From Rubripirellula sp. (GTDB lineage Bacteria > Planctomycetota > Planctomycetia > Pirellulales > Pirellulaceae), in NCBI GenBank assembly GCA_012270065.1, contig JAAXJB010000009.1:22967-82316 (forward strand): DNA of 59,350 nucleotides. The letters are read 5' to 3'. Below, piece by piece: positions 54,355-59,350 of the stretch. Every line of letters starts with the position of its first letter. Position 1 is the stretch's first letter. Both the position numbers and the translations under genes were made by a program. The notes below the pieces were generated by a model, which was given only the letters and a program-made list of their open reading frames with translations, ran no database searches and was not told where the DNA came from.

Positions 54355-54472
54355 CTTTTCGTGCTTACTATTCTGACAGAGAATACAGCCAGAGTTTGCG
54401 AATGCTGCACCACTGTGCTGCGACTCAATCCCACAAACGCTTGACAGCCCTATTGGCAGGAGACTCGTCTCT

Positions 54473-55804
54473 ATGACAGAAGTCGAACTCGAAGTCATCG
54501 ACTTGAAGGAAGTGGTCCTCTCGAACAATTCGTTTGGCCCCTCGGACGTAGGTTCAATCCGCACCGCAGTTTCCGAGAACTATGGACATTTTGGTGAACT
54601 GCGAGATGCGGTCAACGAAATGGAGGCTGATGATTTACTCAGCCCTGCCGGCAAAACCAAGATGGGCGTTTGTCAGTTTCTGCTCGGCAAGTTCAGTGAT
54701 GCTCTGACAACGCTTCAATCGGCAGACGGAAGCGCGATGGCGTTGTTCTACCAGGCGCGATGCATGTTCGAATTGGGCAGCTATGGAGACGCTGTTGCGG
54801 TTTACGAGAAAGCACAAACCTCGGGATACAACGAAGATCAATGCAAGATTGGCATTGCCGAAGCCTATCGCTATGCCGGTCGAATCGAGGAAGCACTTGC
54901 GATCCTCGATAACATCTTCGGGCCAGCCGAGCAGACTGCCGATTACATGTACCAGCGTGCAGCAACCGTGGCGGCCGTTGGTGGCCGGATGGACGAGGCG
55001 TTGGCTCTGTATCAAAGAGCCGTGCAAACAGACGAAAACCACGCAGGCGCGCTTTTCGGCTTGGCACTGGAAAATGACCGGATGGGAAATGACGAGGAGA
55101 GTCTTTCTCTTTACGAACGCGCCGCCAAAGCTTTCCCCACGGGGATCGGCGTGTTGATCAATCTGGGTTTGATTTACGAAGACAACAATCAGTTCGACAA
55201 GGCACAGATTTGCTACAAACGAATTCTGGATTGCTATCCCGACCACCCGCAAACCCAGTTGTACATGAAAGATGCTGCCGCGACCGGCAACATGCTTTAT
55301 GACGAGGAAGCACAGCGGCGAAATGACCGTTTGGCGCAGACTCTCAACATGCCAGTGACGAACTTTGAACTCAGTGTTCGAAGCCGCAATTGTCTCCAAA
55401 AGATGGGTATCGAAACGATCGGCGATCTGACTCGTACAAGCGAAGCAGAATTGCTCAGCAGCAAGAACTTTGGGGAAACCAGCCTGGTTGAAATCCGTGA
55501 AATGCTGACGAGCAAAGGATTGTCTCTTGGCCAATTCGCCCATGAGAAAAAGAACAACGAGCCACCGATCGACACCAGTCACATGTCACCGGATGAACAG
55601 GCTCTGCTGGATCGTCCGATCTCGGATCTGAACCTTTCCGTTCGTGCCCGTAAATGCATGGCGCGCCTGCAACTGAACACCATTGGCGAGCTCATCCGCA
55701 AAACCGGCGATGACATGCTTGAATGCAAGAACTTCGGTGTCACGAGCCTGAACGAAGTCCGCGAAAAACTGTCTGACCTGGGACTTAAGATGCGTGGTGA
55801 CTGA
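54473..55804 (+). CDS. TPR protein with two C-terminal RNA polymerase alpha-CTD-like domains
   Basis: A 443-aa soluble protein. Residues about 60-280 hold five to six tetratricopeptide-type helical repeats (for example RCMFELGSYGDAVAVYEKA, ALFGLALENDRMGNDEES). Two domains resembling alpha-CTD follow: L-S-V-R-S-R-N-C...KNFGETSLVEI (about 302-350) and L-S-V-R-A-R-K-C...KNFGVTSLNEV (about 388-435). The Arg matching E. coli alpha R265 is kept in both; the N268 equivalent is Asn in the first and Lys in the second. AGGAGA precedes the ATG. A role linking transcription to TPR-mediated contacts is inferred. Upstream of tgt by 75 nt. Confidence 0.88.
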   Translation: MTEVELEVIDLKEVVLSNNSFGPSDVGSIRTAVSENYGHFGELRDAVNEMEADDLLSPAGKTKMGVCQFLLGKFSDALTTLQSADGSAMALFYQARCMFELGSYGDAVAVYEKAQTSGYNEDQCKIGIAEAYRYAGRIEEALAILDNIFGPAEQTADYMYQRAATVAAVGGRMDEALALYQRAVQTDENHAGALFGLALENDRMGNDEESLSLYERAAKAFPTGIGVLINLGLIYEDNNQFDKAQICYKRILDCYPDHPQTQLYMKDAAATGNMLYDEEAQRRNDRLAQTLNMPVTNFELSVRSRNCLQKMGIETIGDLTRTSEAELLSSKNFGETSLVEIREMLTSKGLSLGQFAHEKKNNEPPIDTSHMSPDEQALLDRPISDLNLSVRARKCMARLQLNTIGELIRKTGDDMLECKNFGVTSLNEVREKLSDLGLKMRGD

Positions 55805-55879
55805 CGCATTGAAAAGTCAAATCTCCCTGCACTCCCATGACCGGGGCAATCGACGTTCGAAACGCGGGCAGCAGGCCAG

Positions 55880-57013
55880 ATGAGTCAATTTGAATTCAAA
55901 CTCAAACACCGCGATGCGACCAGTGCGGCGCGTCGCGGTGTTTTTTTGACTCCTCATGGCCCTGTGCAAACCCCAGGCTTCATGCCTGTTGGCACTCAAG
56001 GCACAGTGAAGGGGATCACCATCGATCAGGTATCGGCGACCGGTGCCGACATGATCCTTGGCAATACATACCATCTCGCACTTCGACCGGGGCATGAAAC
56101 GGTTCGAAAACTGGGGGGACTCCATGCAATGTGCGGCTGGCAGGGTCCGATCCTGACGGACAGTGGAGGCTTTCAGATTTTCAGCCTCAAAGCCATCAAT
56201 CAGATCACCGAACAGGAAGCAACATTCCGAAGCCATATTGATGGAACCATCATCCGTTTGACACCAGAGCATTCCATTGAGATCCAGGAAGCTTTAGGAA
56301 GCGACGTGGCGATGGTGCTCGATCATGTCATCGCACTACCCGCAAGCCATGATGAGGTGGAAGATGCCATGGCCAGATCAATACGATGGGCCAAACGTTG
56401 CCTCGAAGCATCCAACCGGGATGATCAGGCGAAGTTCGCGATCGTACAGGGAGGACTTGATTCCGAACTGCGGACACAATGTGCCAGAGAGCTGGCCGCC
56501 ATGGACTTCAACGGGTACGCAGTTGGTGGCCTCAGTGTTGGTGAGGCACCATCAGAAATGTACCGCATCACCGCAGCAACGTGCCCCCACCTGCCGGAAC
56601 ATAAGCCGCGATACCTGATGGGGGTCGGCAGGCCCGTGGATCTACTCGAAAGCATTGCCAGAGGCATCGACTTGTTTGACTGCGTGATGCCGACACGCAA
56701 TGGCCGCAATGGCCTTGCGTTTACCGATACCGGAAAACTGAAATTAAGAAATGCCATTCACCGGGAAGATACCCGACCGATTGACGAGAACTGCCCGTGC
56801 CCGGCCTGTAAACACAGCCGGGGATACATCCGACATCTCTTCGTCTCAGGTGAGATGCTTGGTCCAATTCTGCTGTCCATTCACAATTTGACCTATTATC
56901 AACGGCTCATGACCGACGCACGAAAGGCGATCGAATCCCAACGCTTCACTGAATTCCTGCTCGAAAAAAAACAGGGCTGGGGCGAAGATCAAAAGAGTCC
57001 GCCTGCCACCTGA
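55880..57013 (+). CDS. tgt: queuine/preQ1 tRNA-guanine transglycosylase
   Basis: Exchanges guanine-34 of GUN-anticodon tRNAs for a queuosine precursor. The 377-aa protein shows the full fold: [24 protein letters not shown] (catalytic Asp near 93), [48 protein letters not shown] (nucleophile Asp near 272) and the zinc site C-P-C-P-A-C...H near 308-340. It is complete. No other queuosine genes are nearby. Confidence 0.96.
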   Translation: MSQFEFKLKHRDATSAARRGVFLTPHGPVQTPGFMPVGTQGTVKGITIDQVSATGADMILGNTYHLALRPGHETVRKLGGLHAMCGWQGPILTDSGGFQIFSLKAINQITEQEATFRSHIDGTIIRLTPEHSIEIQEALGSDVAMVLDHVIALPASHDEVEDAMARSIRWAKRCLEASNRDDQAKFAIVQGGLDSELRTQCARELAAMDFNGYAVGGLSVGEAPSEMYRITAATCPHLPEHKPRYLMGVGRPVDLLESIARGIDLFDCVMPTRNGRNGLAFTDTGKLKLRNAIHREDTRPIDENCPCPACKHSRGYIRHLFVSGEMLGPILLSIHNLTYYQRLMTDARKAIESQRFTEFLLEKKQGWGEDQKSPPAT

Positions 57014-57351
57014 AAACATCTGCATGGGCCGCGTGAACTTCCGATCTGCAGCGGGCACCCTCCCAATGGGGCGAATGAACCTGTCCACCCAACGCGTGCC
57101 TGACCTCTTCTGCCGCTGACCTTGGCCTCAGGTGCCGGAATAGCGAATGTAACGGAATTTCCGGAAAATCGCTTTCCATGGGAATTTGCCGACCGACAGA
57201 ATCTGGAATTTTCGGTGAGCAGTTGCACCAGCGCATTTCTCATCTATCGTCGAGTCATGAGCCGTATCGGGGGACGTGGCTTTTGCATCCACAACGCGAG
57301 CCACACTTTCTTTTCCACCCACCTATTTCCCCGACACAAGAGGTACAACCA
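57014..57351. other. intergenic region upstream of the YTV gene
   Basis: The stretch holds a 10-bp palindrome TTTCCGGAAA (about 57159-57168) and a weak promoter-like pair TTGCAC (57223-57228) with TATCGT (57245-57250), spacer 16. Frame-wise the downstream reading frame is open here, but the GTG at 57352 with AGAGG upstream begins a proper signal peptide. Confidence 0.35.
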
Positions 57352-59220
57352 GTGAAGTGGGTTACATATCCTGCCGTCCTCGTAGCATGCGTTATTGCTG
57401 CCAGCCAAAACAGCGTTGCAGGGGACTGCAAGTGCGATCCCTGTAGTGCAGCAGCAGAGCAGACTGCTGATGGATCGACAGGTGGCTGCAAGACAAGAAC
57501 AGTGATGCGTTCACAATATGTCACCGAAGTACGCGAAGTACCGGTCACCACATACAAACAAGAAGATCGCACTCGCACACGAAACGTAACACGACGCGTG
57601 CCCCGCACTGAAACACGCGAGAAAACCTATACCGTTCAGGTGCCAGAAACACGAACGAAAACGGAAAAGTACAAAGTCAACGTATGCGTTCCGTACACGG
57701 AGGAAGAAGAATATACCGTCATGGTCCCGGAAACCTCGGAACATGAAGAATCTTATCAGGTATGCGTCCCCTACACCGAGCACGTTGAGCAAACCTACAC
57801 AGTCTGCGTCCCAAAGACAAAACAGGTCGAGCAGAAGTACACCGTCATGGTACCCTTCTGTGAAACAAAGACAGTTACTTACAAAGTAAAGGTTCCCTAC
57901 ACCGAACAGGTGGAACAGACCTATACAGCATGCGTTCCGGTAAAAAAGACGCGGGAAGAAACATATAAAGTTTGCGTTCCTTACACGGAAGAAGTTGAAC
58001 AGACTTACGAAGTCCAGATCCCGGTCAAGTCGACCAGGAAAGTCACTTACCAGGTCGCAGTCCCCTACACCGAGATGGTAACCCAGACCTACTGCGTCAA
58101 GGTTCCGTACACGGAGAAACAAACGCAAACCTACGAAGTCAAGGTTCCCTACACTGAGGAGATGGAGGAAACCTACACGGTACGTGTTCCAGTCACCGAG
58201 ACACACGAAGCAACACGCAAAGTCAGCAAATGTGTACCAGTGAAGACAATGAAATCGGTAACCAAGGACCTGGGCAAATACGAGTGCAAATCCGTCGAGT
58301 GCCCATCACCTGACCCATCCTGCCCACCAAAAGTCATCAAGAAAAAAGTATGGGTACCCAATCTTGTAACCGAAGAAGTCGAGTGCACGACGATGGAGCG
58401 TCAGGTAACTGAAGTCCCTTACACTTACACGACGACCAGTTACAAAACCGAGGAACGCACTCGGACTGTCTGTGTTCAGAAATGTCGCACTGAGGAGCGA
58501 ACACGCGAGTGCATGATCACAAAATACCGGACTGAAACGCGCTCCAGAAAAGTACCGGTATGCAAGACTCGAATGGAAACACGCACATGCGAAGTTCCTG
58601 TCTGCACAATGAAGACTGAAACACGAACCCGAAAAGTACCTGTGTGCAAAACCCGGGTTGAAACACGCACAAGGACAGTGCCATATTGCGAAATGACGAC
58701 AGAAACGCGCACGCGAAAAGTCTGCGTCACCAAGTGCCGCGAGGAAGAGCGAACTTGCGAAGTCAAAGTGCAAAAATGTCGTGCCGAGGAACGCACTCGC
58801 GTGGTCCCTGTCACCACCATGGTCCAGGAGACCCGCACGCGGATGGTACCCGTGTGCAAAACACGAATGGAAACACGCACACGCAAGGTTCAAAAAACCA
58901 CATGTAAACCCGAAACCCGAAAGCGGACCGTTAACAAGACCAGAATGGAGACGGAAGAACGCACCCGTGAAGTTTCCTATACGGTGTGCGTTCCGGAAGA
59001 AAGGACCTGTTCCTACGACGTGACCGTGTATGACGAAGTGACAGAGGAAGTTTCCGAAACCTATACTGTCTGTGTCCCGGTAAAATCGATGAAGGAAATC
59101 AAAGTCAGGGTATGCAAATGCATCCCGGTTACGGTTGACTGCTGCGGCAACGTTGTCGAAGAAGATGCGACAGAATCACCTGCTGACAAAACGGCAGAGG
59201 AGTCAGGTGACGACGCATGA
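57352..59220 (+). CDS. YTV-repeat, Cys-rich exported wall-type protein
   Basis: A 622-aa exported protein of the planctomycete YTV type (Pfam YTV repeats). The signal peptide follows a GTG start (KWVTYPAVLVACVIAASQNSVAG). Residues about 95-295 consist of tandem units of the form V-P-Y-T-E-x-V-E-Q-T-Y-T-V-C. A second repeat block (about 370-560) has units like T-R-T-R-K-V-P-V-C-K-T-R-M-E. Cysteines recur about once per unit, enough for disulfide cross-linking. Planctomycete YTV proteins are associated with the proteinaceous cell wall. The acidic tail ends EESGDDA. AGAGG precedes the GTG. A terminator-like hairpin with repeats lies 70 nt after the stop. Confidence 0.9.
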   Translation: MKWVTYPAVLVACVIAASQNSVAGDCKCDPCSAAAEQTADGSTGGCKTRTVMRSQYVTEVREVPVTTYKQEDRTRTRNVTRRVPRTETREKTYTVQVPETRTKTEKYKVNVCVPYTEEEEYTVMVPETSEHEESYQVCVPYTEHVEQTYTVCVPKTKQVEQKYTVMVPFCETKTVTYKVKVPYTEQVEQTYTACVPVKKTREETYKVCVPYTEEVEQTYEVQIPVKSTRKVTYQVAVPYTEMVTQTYCVKVPYTEKQTQTYEVKVPYTEEMEETYTVRVPVTETHEATRKVSKCVPVKTMKSVTKDLGKYECKSVECPSPDPSCPPKVIKKKVWVPNLVTEEVECTTMERQVTEVPYTYTTTSYKTEERTRTVCVQKCRTEERTRECMITKYRTETRSRKVPVCKTRMETRTCEVPVCTMKTETRTRKVPVCKTRVETRTRTVPYCEMTTETRTRKVCVTKCREEERTCEVKVQKCRAEERTRVVPVTTMVQETRTRMVPVCKTRMETRTRKVQKTTCKPETRKRTVNKTRMETEERTREVSYTVCVPEERTCSYDVTVYDEVTEEVSETYTVCVPVKSMKEIKVRVCKCIPVTVDCCGNVVEEDATESPADKTAEESGDDA

Positions 59221-59290
59221 TGCTCAACTGGGCACGAGATTTTTTTGAAGCAATGTAACCCTCGCGTCTCGTGGACGCGGAAAAGCGAAA

Positions 59291-59350
59291 GCCCCGACGC
59301 ATCCTGATGCAGACGCATCCTGATGCAGACGCATCCTGATGCAGCGGGGT
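59291..59350 (+). terminator. likely terminator of the YTV gene, cut by the window edge
   Basis: CCCCG (59292-59296) pairs with CGGGG (59345-59349), and the loop-side GCATC/GATGC extends the stem. The expected T-tract would begin at the last base of the window (59350, T). Three 16-bp repeat copies lie within the hairpin arm/loop. Confidence 0.55.
59296..59343 (+). repeat. three tandem copies of a 16-bp unit
   Basis: GACGCATCCTGATGCA is repeated three times without mismatch at 59296, 59312 and 59328. Each unit contains the small inverted repeat GCATC-CT-GATGC. They sit within the apparent terminator hairpin of the YTV gene. Confidence 0.95.

Noticed and set aside
57511-58206. 231-codon minus-strand frame opposite the YTV gene
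   Set aside because: Repeat pattern is the antisense image of the YTV repeats.

Overview
The window comes from a member of the Planctomycetota, probably a marine Pirellulales/Planctomycetales-type organism. The evidence is gene content: a YTV-repeat wall protein, paired PSCyt/DUF1549/DUF1553 + DUF1501 and DUF1592-type + DUF1552 loci, five secreted sulfatases in a row, an ECF sigma factor, tetratricopeptide proteins carrying RNA polymerase alpha-CTD-like domains, and an anti-sigma-like N-terminus seen in large planctomycete membrane proteins. No species call is possible. No phage, insertion sequence, integrase, CRISPR array or rRNA was seen.

Layout. 1-1620 (+): 3' part of a membrane-anchored coiled-coil protein with a GspM/PilO-like look, then a TPR lipoprotein. 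1709-7012 (-): secreted six-EF-hand protein, zwf and a large single-pass FecR-like protein. 7255-11551 (+): secreted double-domain cyanophycinase-like peptidase, tRNA-Lys and tRNA-Ser (both -), apbE and a small conserved-looking protein. 11592-16811 (-): sensorless histidine kinase, STAS protein, a P-loop ATPase with an overlapping partner, two overlapping arrestin-like genes and a small alpha-CTD-like protein; this is the best candidate for an undescribed system. 17496-24402 (+): a disordered RG/acidic protein, then SRP RNA-dnaX-ebfC-recR-rpoN. 24528-25752 (-): ECF sigma factor and a small Cys-rich protein. 26000-32710 (+): ComF-type phosphoribosyltransferase, DUF502 membrane protein, small membrane protein, miaB and an inactive/active M16 peptidase pair.

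32791-41209: two divergent secretory loci, each pairing a large c-type-haem-motif protein with a Tat-exported partner (DUF1592 type/DUF1552 on -, DUF1549-DUF1553/DUF1501 on +). 41238-52482 (-): secreted galM and five sulfatases, one fused to seven FG-GAP-like Ca2+ repeats. This half reads as a periplasmic/exported degradation region, plausibly for sulfated polysaccharides. 53241-59350 (+): secreted cyclophilin, tRNA-Thr, a TPR protein with two alpha-CTD-like domains, tgt and the YTV wall protein.

Most notable: (i) DnaX lacks all four zinc-module cysteines; (ii) dnaX carries an in-frame A10 run, with quick stops in both other frames, placed as in slippage-type dnaX genes; (iii) the SRP RNA keeps the Ffh-binding loop but not the GNRA cap; (iv) alpha-CTD-like modules occur outside RNA polymerase in two proteins; (v) a 31-codon hydrophobic ORF lies between a sulfatase and galM; (vi) the final terminator-like hairpin has a three-copy 16-bp repeat inside it. 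All calls are by reading; no searches were run.
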